The position numbers and the translations under genes are program-made. From contig CAMPQE020000053.1 in the NCBI GenBank assembly GCA_946902985.2, positions 1-64,000 on the forward strand: DNA of 64,000 bases, written 5' to 3'. Numbering within the stretch: position 1 is the stretch's first letter; the number at the start of each line of letters is the position of its first letter. The DNA comes from Meconema thalassinum. Taxonomy: Eukaryota; Arthropoda; Insecta; Orthoptera; Tettigoniidae. The notes beneath the pieces were generated by a model, which ran no database searches, was not told where the DNA came from, and worked only from the letters and a program-made list of their open reading frames with translations. Shown piece after piece: positions 41,486 through 56,100 of this stretch.

Positions 41486-44400
41486 TGGTGTATTCTTTGA
41501 ATACACGGTACGAGAGATATAATGTCTATTGCTCTTTGCATGTTCATTTCTTCCTTCCTCTTTGCCAAACACCAACAGTGATCATCTGTTTTCTCCTTGT
41601 TGGGTATATCTCTTATGTCTTCATAAGTATGTTTCAGATATATAACTTCTGTGATCCACCTAGCGTCATCTAGTAGCAAACCTCTGAAGCTACTCAATTC
41701 CTCATCGTGCAAGAGGACTTACTTATCCATTTGGCTACCAGATCTCGTTACCATCGTCAGCTATTTTCTCCTTGAGCAAGAGGACTACGTCTACTGTTTC
41801 ACTCACCATGCTGCGCTAATATCGCCTACTATCAACTCTTAGAAGACCATCCATCAAGAAGAAAATTATTTTTTGCTAAGTTGGTTATGCTGATATGTAT
41901 ACCTTTTGTTTCCTACCCCCACTCTCTCCCCTTCCTAGGACCTTCCGTGCTTCGTTGAGCTGCTCTCACTTCTTAGTCGGCAGTCGTAGTAATCAGTTAA
42001 GGCTCAACCAGAGCCAGCCTCCTGACCTAACGAGGCATTTTTTAAATTCCACGCCATGTTGGAACTTTAAGCATCAGTGAGGAACTTCACCTTCGCCATG
42101 CAACAAAGATAAGTACCTGCTTCAAGTTTTAACCTCATCTTCATGGTTTTAACTTCCAAGTGCTTTTAATTATAGGCAGTGTGAAATTATTTACTTTTGG
42201 GGCAATAATCATTCTTCGTGGGTTTTGCCATGTTGAGCTTTTACTTGTATAAGCCAACCTTACTATAAAAGAGCTTTTCTTAAGCGATTCAAACGAGAAA
42301 TCCTCTCGCTACGTGGGATATTATCTAATACCCGCTGCCTATAATTATAAAACTATTTCCTCCGTTGGATTTTCTCAACCCCATTTTCTGCTAAGGTCGT
42401 TCTGGAACCTTCTAGACCTTGTTCTCCATCTGCGAGTCTTGTCGTCGAGTATTGTTCACGCACTGTGAAAATGCTAGTTAAAATGAGGAATCTTCCTTAT
42501 AAATTTTTGCAATAGCTAACTTTCTTCCACCGCTGGAACCTCTGGAAAATTCTATGGCGCATTTATTTGTAAATTACAACTTTTTCAAGAAATAGACTCT
42601 CATCTATATAGTGCAATCAGTTCTTTCCATAATTGCAATAACTTTCTTTTTCATGAACTTTAGTGTTTCTATAGTGAACTTTGAATCCATCTTCATAGAC
42701 TACAGTGATAAACAGTGCTTTCTCCACGTTTCTACCGCGTCGCGATCGTCCGGTTATATTAAATACGGCCATGAACATTGATCCTATATCCCAATGATCT
42801 TTCCTTAACCTTCTACTAACAACCATTATTTATAAAATTGAAACTTCTCTATAAGGTGTCACTCACGAGGTGCCCTTCCAACTTTGCTAGTTTAACGTTA
42901 AGTAAATTCTGCATAATTGCTTGTGTGATACAAGTTTTAAATTCACGTTGTTCCTTTCCCATAATCAGGGAAAACAATTCTCTAAACTCTTGAGCGAGTC
43001 ATGTTCAGGTTTCACGAAATGGAAACTGCCCCATTTTTCTCGTGATTCCTAATTAAACATAGGAAGTCTAGAAACTTCCTTTTCACTTTCTCCAGGTTTC
43101 ACCGTAAGTGACCTGCCCTTTTTGTATAATTCTCATATATTAATTCTGTATAAATATAAGAAGTTGTAGGAACTTCTATTTTATTTTTCACGTTGTTATT
43201 ATTGTTATTTTCAAAGTTGTCACTTTCTCTAGAATATTCTCTCCAGAATTTCTTAAGGTGCACTTTTTGTACTTCAATTCACGTTCAAGCTTTAATTATT
43301 TTATTGCTCATTTGTTTAAATCTTATAAAGATTTTAGAAACATGTAAGGCTTGAAACCTTGTAAATTGTCAATTGCCTGGAGCAACCGTTTAATGTTGTG
43401 AGGTCTGCGACCCTATTTGTTAAAAAGTTCAAATGAACCATATTTATTAAAATTATATTGCATAATTGTTAATTTCCTCAAACTTTTTCTAATTGTAAAA
43501 TAAACAAATCTTTTCCCTTTGCTTTTTCATTTTCGAATATAAAGTTTAGGCAAAATCCTGTCTTCCTTGACTCTCCTCACTCAATGATATCAAAATCATT
43601 AATAGAGCTTTCACTATTTGTTGCATTTGAGCAAGAACTCTTAATTTTCACCTTACTAAAGTTCTTCTTAGCGATAATAGCTAATTCTAATTGGCCAGTA
43701 AGGCAAGTAAAGTTCGCTAAGCCAACTACCTGCTTGTGGAGACCCTCTCCGAAAACTTATGGTCAGTTTTCTAAAAAATAAGTGTTTCTTTTTGTCTAAA
43801 CTTTTAGCCGGCTCCTCGCTGAGTAAAAGCTTAGCCATTGTCCAATGCAACCATTGGTTCATTTACCAAGATTACCCAATAAGGCATAATCTTTTATCAT
43901 ATTCCTGCTTAGAGACACTTGGTCGCCCTTACAGGAACTCCATAATTTTGGAAATTGAAAATACCAAGCTTGAGTTAAATCATTGGCATTCTTCGAATTA
44001 CTTTGTAAAACCTAATTTCCTTGAGAAAACATACAGTAAATTTGTTCCTCTAAGTCTTGCCAGACCATCACCCTTCCCCATAGTACTTTTATACATGCTC
44101 GGGAGGAAATGTACTAAAGCCTCTCTCTTGCAAACCACCCAAGTCCTAGCTGCGGTTCCCGTTAGCCTCGACCAAGCTCGTACCTACTTTAGGTATCCGA
44201 GAGTTAATTTCCATTGGCAACTTCTTCTAAGTGTATTTAAACCTCAACTTATTAATCTTGTGGGACTCTCCTCCTATTTTTCTATCCTTATTTTCCAAAT
44301 CCCAAATCTACTTCCTTCTCTTAATCATCTTCCCTTGGTGGGTGGGTTATTCCCTAGCCTAAAATCTACCCAAAATTTGGTCCCAGAAACCCGGGAGAGC

Positions 44401-44638
44401 CCATTTTTTCTTTTCTCTCTTTAAAAAAGTGTCATTTGACAATACTTTGCATATTTCTAATATCTGTGTTGAATATTTCAGCTATAACCACATCGTGCAA
44501 AACCTGTGAACGGGAAAGAGGCCGCTCCTGTCTCCTATGGTGTGTCCCATTCTTTCTACTCATTCGCTGCTACCAGCTTGACAGCATTTCCAAGGTTCCA
44601 CAGTTTCGTGAGTTACATTTTCATTTATCTTCTTTAAT
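41486..44638 (+). repeat. BEL unit 2: LTR and leader
   Basis: Copy of 32999-36151 at +8487 with a few private changes, for example TATCCTTATTTTCC and CGCTACCAGC near the end. It serves as 3' LTR of unit 1 and 5' LTR of unit 2. Just before it is GTTTGTCCCCCCAGTA; a normal purine-rich polypurine tract is not evident on the plus strand. Confidence 0.8.
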
Positions 44639-47600
44639 ATGGCTCCCACTGATAAGGATAAGGATGAAAAACTTACTTCTAAACGAGCATCCTATAAAGG
44701 GCAAATTACCCGATTCAGAAGGTACATAAAAGAATTAGATCCCTCAGACGCGCAATTAGATTTGTTGAAACATCGTGTAAAGGATTTTGAACGTTCCTAT
44801 GAAAACTACTGTAACATTCAAACTGAAATTGAAACTTGCATGCTCAATCAAACAGAAGATCGTGTCGAAGTAGAGAACTTATATTACGAAGGCATAGGTT
44901 CTGCTTTCAGAATAATACGCCAACTCGAAGAGGAGCAGAAAAAGGACGCTTCTGTTCTTGGTTCCCTTCACGAACCCCAAACTTCTTTCCGTGAGGGCAC
45001 TCACAAGCCCAAACCTACTTTACCGAAAATTGATTTACCCCATTTTTCTGGAGATGAATCCTCTTGGGATTCTTTCTATGAATTATTTTGCTCCCTTGTT
45101 CATGACAATGAAGACATTCAAGTCATTTACAAGTTTCATTACTTGAGATCTATCCTTCGAGGTCAAGCTTTGCAGTTAGTTGAAGCACTTCCTCTGCGTG
45201 CCGAAAATTACCCCATTGCCTTTAACTTATTAAAAGAAAGATATGGAAATTCACGTTTACGTATTCAACGCCATATTAAGGCTCTATTTAACCTACCTGC
45301 GTCACAGCACAATGACGTCACTAGTTTGCGTACTTTAATTGACACTACCCAACTCCACGTTAAAGCTTTGTCCCAATTAGAACAGCCTACTGAACATTGG
45401 GATACTTTCCTAATACATTTAGTAGTTTCTAAAGTTGATGCTGCTACCCTCAAAGCTTGGGAAATTGAACTTTCTAAGGAAGACGACTACTCTTACGAGC
45501 ATTTAGTCACTTTCATAAACGCAAGATGCCAACTTTTAACCGCGCTAGCTAATCAGAGCGAACCTTCATCTCCTAGTTCCAAATTCGAATTAATGTCCAT
45601 CAAACCCAAAAGCGAACGCTCAGCGTCTAATACCCAAAAACCAGGGTCCAGCTCATCCAAATTCAAATCAAACACTACTGGTTACCCAACTAGGTCTAGT
45701 GAACGTCGTGTTGCTAGCTCTATTGTTTTAAACACGCAAGGTGAACCTCGCAAAAGTTTAAACGAACCGGTAAAGTGCATACTTTGTAAAGATCCCCATG
45801 CCCTATACCTCTGCAAATCCTTTAAAGAAATGTCAGTCGATGACAGACGAAAATTAGTCGCTCAAAACAAACATTGTTTCAACTGCCTAGCGCCCACGCA
45901 TTCTGCTTCTAACTGTAAGTCCACAAGACTTTGCTACCATTGTGAAAAGGCTCATCATACTCTGCTACATCGTCATGATCAGGCAAGGTCATCGACAGCA
46001 TCTACTTCGCCGAAAAATGATAGTGTTAACAGTTCTAATGCTTCATCATACATTCAAAATGCTAAGTCCATTCGCAGTGCTCAAGTATTGTTGTCTACTG
46101 TTCAAATTGACGTTCAGGATAACTTTGGCAACTGGGTCCGTGCACGCGGTCTTCTAGACTCAGCGGCAACTCATGATTTTGTATCTAATTCTCTGATTAG
46201 AAAACTAGGCCTACCCGTAAACCCCACTTCTATCAATGTGTCAGGCATCAACAGCTCAAAATCGCAAGCTTTACAATTTTCAAAACTAACCATAAGAGAT
46301 ACTTGTCATAGAAACAACTTTCTTAAACTTAATTGTCTAATTCTCAATAGCATTGGAGAAGACACTCCTAGTCATTCGGTTGATATTTCGGGGTTAAACA
46401 TTCCCTCGCATTTAAGGTTAGCCGATCCTTCGTTTAACACACAAAATCCCATTGACATACTCTTTAGTGCCAATGTCTTTTGGAACTGCCTTCGGAAACA
46501 GGTTCGCAAGCTATCCTCAAACGTGGTCGCTAGAGACACTAATTTTGGATGGATTGTCACAGGGCATCTTCCCCATTATTCACCCCAACCTGCATCGCAA
46601 TGTTACTTCTCCAATACTGATCTGGAACAGTTTTGGAGGCTTGAAAATGTTGATTCTCCTAATGTAACTTCTTCAGAAAATGAATTCTGTGAGCAACTTT
46701 TTTTGTACACGACCACTCGTTCTTATGATGGCCGGTTCGTTGTTCAAATGCCAAGATTACACAATCCCCCCAAACTTATTAACTCTCAGCCTAAAGCTCG
46801 AAAAGCTCTCTTTGCTATCGAGAGCAAATTCAAAAAGGAACCCCTCGTCAGAAAGCAGTACACTGAGTTCATGGATGAGTATGAAAGCTTAGATCATATG
46901 GATGTTGTTAACAAATCCGATGATGAATTGCACCCCCCAATCGAAACGGTTTATTTAAATCATCATCCTGTGTGGAAAAACCCTTTTGTAAAAGATAAAA
47001 TCCGAGTTGTTTTCAATGGTTCATCACCCGACGTTAACGGCAACAGCCTTAATGACACTCTTTATTCTGGTCCTGCTATTCAATCAGATTTATCTGCTAT
47101 ACTTTTAAACTTTCGATTATTTCCCATAGCTGTCATAGCCGATATAAAACAGATGTACCGTCAAGTGTTAATTCAACCAGAACAACGAGATCTTCAAAGA
47201 ATCTTGTGGCGTGATGAAATCAATAAGCCCATTAAGGTATTTCGCTTGAAAACGGTTACCTATGGCTTAAAACCCTCTGCTTTCCTTGCTATCCGATCCC
47301 TACACTTGCTTGCCTCACAAGATGGTCATTTATTTAACCCCAAAGCCTCTGAAGCACTAACTACGTCATTCTATGTTGACGATTACTTGCAGTCCTTCTC
47401 TACTTTGGAAGAAGCTTCTTTTGTGTCTTTAGAACTTCAAGCATTACTAAGGAATGGAGGTTTCCCACTTCATAAGTGGAACTCCAACTCCCCTGAGTTT
47501 CTCGCCCAATTTCCCATCGAAGACGTAGATCCCTCTTCTGTCGAAATTTGTGGAAACTCCGAATCTATAAAAACTCTAGGAGTTCACTGGTGCACTAGCA

Positions 47601-49933
47601 CTGACACTCTTATCTATAAAGTTACGCTCGCAGAAGAGCTTCCTAATACAAAAAGACAAATCCTCTCTGAAATTGCAAAAATTTTTGATCCGCTTCAATT
47701 TCTTGCCCCAGTTATCGTTATAGCCAAACTCTTCATGCAAGAGCTGTGGTCACTTAAATGTGAATGGGATGACGCTGTCCCTCTTTCTTTTCTTAATCGT
47801 TGGCTCTCGTTTCGCAGCAATTTGTTGGATCTTTCCCTTATTGAAATTCCCAGGAATTTAATCAGCTCTCATTCTAATGCATCTTTTTTCCTTCACGTGT
47901 TCGCGGACAGTTCCGAAAAAGCTTATGGTTGCTGTGCATATTTAGTTTATCACGATTCACTTTATGGATCTCCAGTTTCTAACCTTGTTTGTGCCAAATC
48001 GAAGGTCGCTCCTCTTAAAACTATCACTTTACCTAGGCTCGAACTGTGCGCTGCACTCATGGCTGCAGAACTTGTCAAGAAATTACGGGAAGTATTTAAG
48101 GTCGAATTCTCGCAAATCTATCTCTGGAGCGATTCTATGATCGCCCTTTCTTAGATCGCCAAAAACCCCTCTCATTGGCAAACTTTTGTCGCAAACAGGG
48201 TTTCCAAAATTCAAACTCTTTCTTCTGGATGTCAATGGAGGCATGTTCCCAGTGCTGATAATCCAGCTGATATCATCTCTCGTGGTTGTTTACCCTCTCA
48301 ATTGGCAGCTTCCCAATTGTACTGGCATGGGCCCTCGTGGTTAATCGACGAATCTTCCTCATGGCCTTCTAAACCCCCAGCTACAAACTCCAACTTGCCT
48401 GACGCTAAAGTACCTCTGCCCATTGCTTCGTGTCTTGTTTCCAACGCATCTCATCCTTTGTTGTCACGCTATTCTTCCTTCCATAAATTACTACGGATTG
48501 CTGCCTATCTTCTTAGATGGAAATATCTTGTGGTTGACCAACCTCTTTTCCCTAAACCACACCTTACCAATCATGAATTGAATCTCGCTACCATTAAGAT
48601 TTTACAACTGACACAGCAAGAAGCCTTTTCTTCTGAGTTGTCTTTGCTTTCTTCTAAAAGAGATCTTCCCAAATCCAGTCGTCTTCGTGCTTTAGCCCCG
48701 TTTCTTGATGACCATGGGTTACTCAGGGTAGGTGGAAGGCTCTCGCAATCTTTACTCTCTGAGGACAAAAAGCATCCCGTTATTTTGCCTTCCAAACATC
48801 ACGTTACTTCTTTAATTATACGTGACTTTCATTACCGTAATCTTCATGTTGGTACACGTACTCTGCTCTGCCTCTTAAGAGAAAAGTACTGGATTATAAA
48901 TGGAATTCATGAAGTTTCTTCTGTAATTCATAAGTGCATTCCTTGTTTCAAAGCGAAACCTAAAATCAATACTCAATTAATGAGCGATCTGCCCTCTTTT
49001 CGTTCTTCTCCTATACGCCCATTTGCTTTAACTGGCGTGGACTATATGGGTCCGTTCCAATATCAACGAAACTCTCCTGAAGCTAAACGCAAATTGTTTG
49101 GTAAGCTTTATGTTTCTATCTTTGTTTGCATGGTTACCGGCGCAATCCACTTGGAACTAGTAACGAATGCTTCTACTTCTTATTTTTTATCAGCTGTCTC
49201 TCGTTTCACCGCTAGGCGTGGTGTTCCTTCTGAGATGTTCTCTGATAACGCTTCCACCTTTCAGGGCGCAGCCTCCCTGTGGAAGAAAGCTCTCACTTCC
49301 TCTCCTGCCATGGAACAAATCTCTAATTTTTCTTATTCAAAAGGTTTCAAATGGCGCTTTATACCTCCTTACGCTCCGCATCATGGTGGTAGGTGGGAAT
49401 CTTGCGTAAAGCTCACTAAACGTCATTTGAGAAAAGTCTTAGGTAATCGAATTCTGACTTACGAAGAATTGAATTCTCTGTCTGTTCTGATTGAAGGTGT
49501 TGTTAACTCTCGCCCTTTAACTCCACTTTCCAATGACCCTGATGACCTACTTCCACTCACCCCTGGTCACTTCCTTATCGGCACTTCTCTTTTTGCCCCT
49601 CATCCTCTTCCTAATTCTTACAGGGATTCTAATCTACCTATCGCTTGGCGGAAACTTGAAGCCCTCCGTAATTCTTTTTGGAAAAGGTGGAACTTGGAAT
49701 ATTTAACTTCCTTGCAACGGAGGCAGAAGTGGTTTCTTTCCAGTCCCGACATTAAAGTAGGGGACTTGGTCTTGGTTAGGGATATTTCACCCCCCCTAGT
49801 ATGGATTTCTGGTAGGGTGACCGAATGTTACCCTGGAAGAGATGGGAGAGTCAGGGTGGCCAGAATCTTGACCACAAATGGACCGATCACAAGACCACTG
49901 TCTTTGATCGCTCCGCTTCCATTAAATGTGTAA
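44639..49933 (+). pseudogene. BEL unit 2 gag-pol, single nonsense codon in RNase H
   Basis: 1764 sense-codon-length frame with one internal TAG at 48152-48154. Domains in order: gag DUF1759 (~130-290); three Cys/His knuckle-like clusters, CILCKDPHALYLC, CFNCLAPTHSASNC, CYHCEKAHHTLLH (~380-445); retropepsin-like protease LLDSAAT (~505); Pao-type RT with IADIKQMYRQV (~835) and FYVDDYLQS (~911); RNase H with FADSSEKAYG (~1090), LPRLELCAAL and LWSDSMIAL, where the stop falls. Then come an HHCC zinc element (~1387-1436) and integrase Asp 1468 (LTGVDYMGP), Asp 1536 (FSDNAST) and Glu 1587 (GGRWESCV), and a DUF5641-like C-terminal domain (GDLVLVRDISPPLVWISGRV). It is the only unit with the 7-C run that keeps the C-terminal domain in frame. 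No envelope gene follows. Confidence 0.95.
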
Positions 49934-49972
49934 CTGCTTATTTGCTCTCTGTTGGTGTTTGTCCCCCCAGTA

Positions 49973-52900
49973 TGGTGTATTCTTTGAATACACGGTACGA
50001 GAGATATAATGTCTATTGCTCTTTGCATGTTCATTTCTTCCTTCCTCTTTGCCAAACACCAACAGTGATCATCTGTTTTCTCCTTGTTGGGTATATCTCT
50101 TATGTCTTCATAAGTATGTTTCAGATATATAACTTCTGTGATCCACCTAGCGTCATCTAGTAGCAAACCTCTGAAGCTACTCAATTCCTCATCGTGCAAG
50201 AGGACTTACTTATCCATTTGGCTACCAGATCTCGTTACCATCGTCAGCTATTTTCTCCTTGAGCAAGAGGACTACGTCTACTGTTTCACTCACCATGCTG
50301 CGCTAATATCGCCTACTATCAACTCTTAGAAGACCATCCATCAAGAAGAAAATTATTTTTTGCTAAGTTGGTTATGCTGATATGTATACCTTTTGTTTCC
50401 TACCCCCACTCTCTCCCCTTCCTAGGACCTTCCGTGCTTCGTTGAGCTGCTCTCACTTCTTAGTCGGCAGTCGTAGTAATCAGTTAAGGCTCAACCAGAG
50501 CCAGCCTCCTGACCAAACGAGGCATTTTTTAAATTCCACGCCATGTTGGAACTTTAAGCATCAGTGAGGAACTTCACCTTCGCCATGCAACAAAGATAAG
50601 TACCTGCTTCAAGTTTTAACCTCATCTTCATGGTTTTAACTTCCAAGTGCTTTTAATTATAGGCAGTGTGAAATTATTTACTTTTGGGGCAATAATCATT
50701 CTTCGTGGGTTTTGCCATGTTGAGCTTTTACTTGTATAAGCCAACCTTACTATAAAAGAGCTTTTCTTAAGCGATTCAAACGAGAAATCCTCTCGCTACG
50801 TGGGATATTATCTAATACCCGCTGCCTATAATTATAAAACTATTTCCTCCGTTGGATTTTCTCAACCCCATTTTCTGCTAAGGTCGTTCTGGAACCTTCT
50901 AGACCTTGTTCTCCATCTGCGAGTCTTGTCGTCGAGTATTGTTCACGCACTGTGAAAATGCTAGTTAAAATGAGGAATCTTCCTTATAAATTTTTGCAAT
51001 AGCTAACTTTCTTCCACCGCTGGAACCTCTGGAAAATTCTATGGCGCATTTATTTGTAAATTACAACTTTTTCAAGAAATAGACTCTCATCTATATAGTG
51101 CAATCAGTTCTTTCCATAATTGCAATAACTTTCTTTTTCATGAACTTTAGTGTTTCTATAGTGAACTTTGAATCCATCTTCATAGACTACAGTGATAAAC
51201 AGTGCTTTCTCCACGTTTCTACCGCGTCGCGATCGTCCGGTTATATTAAATACGGCCATGAACATTGATCCTATATCCCAATGATCTTTCCTTAACCTTC
51301 TACTAACAACCATTATTTATAAAATTGAAACTTCTCTATAAGGTGTCACTCACGAGGTGCCCTTCCAACTTTGCTAGTTTAACGTTAAGTAAATTCTGCA
51401 TAATTGCTTGTGTGATACAAGTTTTAAATTCACGTTGTTCCTTTCCCATAATCAGGGAAAACAATTCTCTAAACTCTTGAGCGAGTCATGTTCAGGTTTC
51501 ACGAAATGGAAACTGCCCCATTTTTCTCGTGATTCCTAATTAAACATAGGAAGTCTAGAAACTTCCTTTTCACTTTCTCCAGGTTTCACCGTAAGTGACC
51601 TGCCCTTTTTGTATAATTCTCATATATTAATTCTGTATAAATATAAGAAGTTGTAGGAACTTCTATTTTATTTTTCACGTTGTTATTTTTGTTATTTTCA
51701 AAGTTGTCACTTTCTCTAGAATATTCTCTCCAGAATTTCTTAAGGTGCACTTTTTGTACTTCAATTCACGTTCAAGCTTTAATTATTTTATTGCTCATTT
51801 GTTTAAATCTTATAAAGATTTTAGAAACATGTAAGGCTTGAAACCTTGTAAATTGTCAATTGCCTGGAGCAACCGTTTAATGTTGTGAGGTCTGCGACCC
51901 TATTTGTTAAAAAGTTCAAATGAACCATATTTATTAAAATTATATTGCATAATTGTTAATTTCCTCAAACTTTTTCTAATTGTAAAATAAACAAATCTTT
52001 TCCCTTTGCTTTTTCATTTTCGAATATAAAGTTTAGGCAAAATCCTGTCTTCCTTGACTCTCCTCACTCAATGATATCAAAATCATTAATAGAGCTTTCA
52101 CTATTTGTTGCATTTGAGCAAGAACTCTTAATTTTCACCTTACTAAAGTTCTTCTTAGCGATAATAGCTAATTCTAATTGGCCAGTAAGGCAAGTAAAGT
52201 TCGCTAAGCCAACTACCTGCTTGTGGAGACCCTCTCCGAAAACTTATGGTCAGTTTTCTAAAAAATAAGTGTTTCTTTTTGTCTAAACTTTTAGCCGGCT
52301 CCTCGCTGAGTAAAAGCTTAGCCATTGTCCAATGCAACCATTGGTTCATTTACCAAGATTACCCAATAAGGCATAATCTTTTATCATATTCCTGCTTAGA
52401 GACACTTGGTCGCCCTTACAGGAACTCCATAATTTTGGAAATTGAAAATACCAAGCTTGAGTTAAATCATTGGCATTCTTCGAATTACTTTGTAAAACCT
52501 AATTTCCTTGAGAAAACATACAGTAAATTTGTTCCTCTAAGTCTTGCCAGACCATCACCCTTCCCCATAGTACTTTTATACATGCTCGGGAGGAAATGTA
52601 CTAAAGCCTCTCTCTTGCAAACCACCCAAGTCCTAGCTGCGGTTCCCGTTAGCCTCGACCAAGCTCGTACCTACTTTAGGTATCCGAGAGTTAATTTCCA
52701 TTGGCAACTTCTTCTAAGTGTATTTAAACCTCAACTTATTAATCTTGTGGGACTCTCCTCCTATTTTTCTATCCTTCTTTTCCAAATCCCAAATCTACTT
52801 CCTTCTCTTAATCATCTTCCCTTGGTGGGTGGGTTATTCCCTAGCCTAAAATCTACCCAAAATTTGGTCCCAGAAACCCGGGAGAGCACATTTTTTCTTT

Positions 52901-53125
52901 TCTCTCTTTAAAAAAGTGTCATTTGACAATACTTTGCATATTTCTAATATCTGTGTTGAATATTTCAGCTATAACCACATCGTGCAAAACCTGTGAACGG
53001 GAAAGAGGCCGCTCCTGTCTCCTATGGTGTGTCCCATTCTTTCTACTCATTCGCTGCTGCCAGCTTGACAGCATTTCCAAGGTTCCACAGTTTCGTGAGT
53101 TACATTTTCATTTATCTTCTTTAAT
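49973..53125 (+). repeat. BEL unit 3: LTR and leader
   Basis: Copy of 41486-44638 at +8487 with private changes such as GACCAAACGAGG near 50514 (GACCTAACGAGG in other units) and GTTATTTTTG near 51682. Confidence 0.8.
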
Positions 53126-56100
53126 ATGGCTCCCACTGATAAGGATAAGGATGAAAAACTTACTTCTAAACGAGCATCCTATAAAGGGCAAATTACCCGA
53201 TTCAGAAGGTACATAAAAGAATTAGATCCCTCAGACGCGCAATTAGATTTGTTGAAACATCGTGTAAAGGATTTTGAACGTTCCTATGAAAACTACTGTA
53301 ACATTCAAACTGAAATTGAAACTTGCATGCTCAATCAAACAGAAGATCGTGTCTAAGTAGAGAACTTATATTACGAAGGCATAGGTTCTGCTTTCAGAAT
53401 AATACGCCAACTCGAAGAGGAGCAGAAAAAGGACGCTTCTGTTCTTGGTTCCCTTCACGAACCCCAAACTTCTTTCCGTGAGGGCACTCACAAGCCCAAA
53501 CCTACTTTACCGAAAATTGATTTACCCTATTTTTCTGGAGATGAATCCACTTGGGATTCTTTCTATGAATTATTTTGCTCCCTTGTTCATGACAATGAAG
53601 ACATTCAAGTCATTTACAAGTTTCATTACTTGAGATCTATCCTTCGAGGTCAAGCTTTGCAGTTAGTTGAAGCACTTCCTCTGCGTGCCGAAAATTACCC
53701 CATTGCCTTTAACTTATTAAAAGAAAGATATGGAAATTCACGTTTACGTATTCAACGCCATATTAAGGCTCTATTTAACCTACCTGCGTCACAGCACAAT
53801 GACGTCACTAGTTTGCGTACTTTAATTGACACTACCCAACTCCACGTTAAAGCTTTGTCCCAATTAGAACAGCCTACTGAACATTGGGATACTTTCCTAA
53901 TACATTTAGTAGTTTCTAAAGTTGATGCTGCTACCCTCAAAGCTTGGGAAATTGAACTTTCTAAGGAAGACGACTACTCTTACGAGCATTTAGTCACTTT
54001 CATAAACGCTAGATGCCAACTTTTAACCGCGCTAGCTAATCAGAGCGAACCTTCATCTCCTAGTTCCAAATTCGAATTAATGTCCATCAAACCCAAAAGC
54101 GAACGCTCAGCGTCTAATCCCCAAAAACCAGGGTCCAGCTCATCCAAATTCAAATCAAACACTACTGGTTACCCAACTAGGTCTAGTGAACGTCGTGTTG
54201 CTAGCTCTATTGTTTTAAACACGCAAGGTGAACCTCGCAAAAGTTTAAACGAACCGGTAAAGTGCATACTTTGTAAAGATCCCCATGCCCTATACCTCTG
54301 CAAATCCTTTAAAGAAATGTCAGTCGATGACAGACGAAAATTAGTCGCTCAAAACAAACATTGTTTCAACTGCCTAGCGCCCATGCATTCTGCTTCTAAC
54401 TGTAAGTCCACAAGACTTTGCTACCATTGTGAAAAGGCTCATCATACTCTGCTACATCGTCATGATCAGGCAAGGTCATCGACAGCATCTACTTCGCCGA
54501 AAAATGATAGTGTTAACAGTTCTAATGCTTCATCATACATTCAAAATGCTAAGTCCATTCGCAGTGCTCAAGTATTGTTGTCTACTGTTCAAATTGACGT
54601 TCAGGATAACTTTGGCAACTGGGTCCGTGCACGCGGTCTTCTAGACTCAGCGGCAACTCATGATTTTGTATCTAATTCTCTGATTAGAAAACTAGGCCTA
54701 CCCGTAAACCCCACTTCTATCAATGTGTCAGGCATCAACAGCTCAAAATCGCAAGCTTTACAATTTTCAAAACTAACCATAAGAGATACTTGTCATAGAA
54801 ACAACTTTCTTAAACTTAATTGTCTAATTCTCAATAGCATTGGAGAAGACACTCCTAGTCATTCGGTTGATATTTCGGGGTTAAACATTCCCTCGCATTT
54901 AAGGTTAGCCGATCCTTCGTTTAACACACAAAATCCCATTGACATACTCTTTAGTGCCAATGTCTTTTGGAACTGCCTTCGGAAACAGGTTCGCAAGCTA
55001 TCCTCAAACGTGGTCGCTAGAGACACTAATTTTGGATGGATTGTCACAGGGCAACTTCCCCATTATTCACCCCAACCTGCATCGCAATGTTACTTCTCCA
55101 ATACTGATCTGGAACAGTTTTGGAGGCTTGAAAATGTTGATTCTCCTAATGTAACTTCTTCAGAAAATGAATTCTGTGAGCAACTTTTTTTGAACACGAC
55201 CACTCGTTCTTATGATGGCCGGTTCGTTGTTCAAATGCCAAGATTACACAATCCCCCCAAACTTATTAACTCTCAGCCTAAAGCTCGAAAAGCTCTCTTT
55301 GCTATCGAGAGCAAATTCAAAAAGGAACCCCTCGTCAAAAAGCAGTACACTGAGTTCATGGATGAGTATGAAAGCTTAGATCATATGGAGGTTGTTAACA
55401 AATCCGATGATGAATTGCACCCCCCAATCGAAACGGTTTATTTAAATCATCATCCTGTGTGGAAAAACCCTTTTGTAAAAGATAAAATCCGAGTTGTTTT
55501 CAATGGTTCATCACCCGACGTTAACGGCAACAGCCTTAATGACACTCTTTATTCTGGTCCTGCTATTCAATCAGATTTATCTGCTATACTTTTAAACTTT
55601 CGATTATTTCCCATAGCTGTCATAGCCGATATAAAACAGATGTACCGTCAAGTGTTAATTCAACCAGAACAACGAGATCTTCAAAGAATCTTGTGGCGTG
55701 ATGAAATCAATAAGCCCATTAAGGTATTTCGCTTGAAAACGGTTACCTATGGCTTAAAACCCTCTGCTTTCCTTGCTATCCGATCCCTACACTTGCTTGC
55801 CTCACAAGATGGTCATTTATTTAACCCCAAAGCCTCTGAAGCACTAACTACGTCATTCTATGTTGACGATTACTTGCAGTCCTTCTCTACTTTGGAAGAA
55901 GCTTCTTTTGTGTCTTTAGAACTTCAAGCATTACTAAGGAATGGAGGTTTCCCACTTCATAAGTGGAACTCCAACTCCCCTGAGTTTCTCGCCCAATTTC
56001 CCATCGAAGACGTAGATCCCTCTTCTGTCGAAATTTGTGGAAACTCCGAATCTATAAAAACTCTAGGAGTTCACTGGTGCACTAGCACTGACACTCTTAT

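Noticed and set aside
41446..41486. Envelope gene after BEL gag-pol
   Set aside because: Only 39-40 bases separate the gag-pol stop from the next LTR, so there is no room for one.
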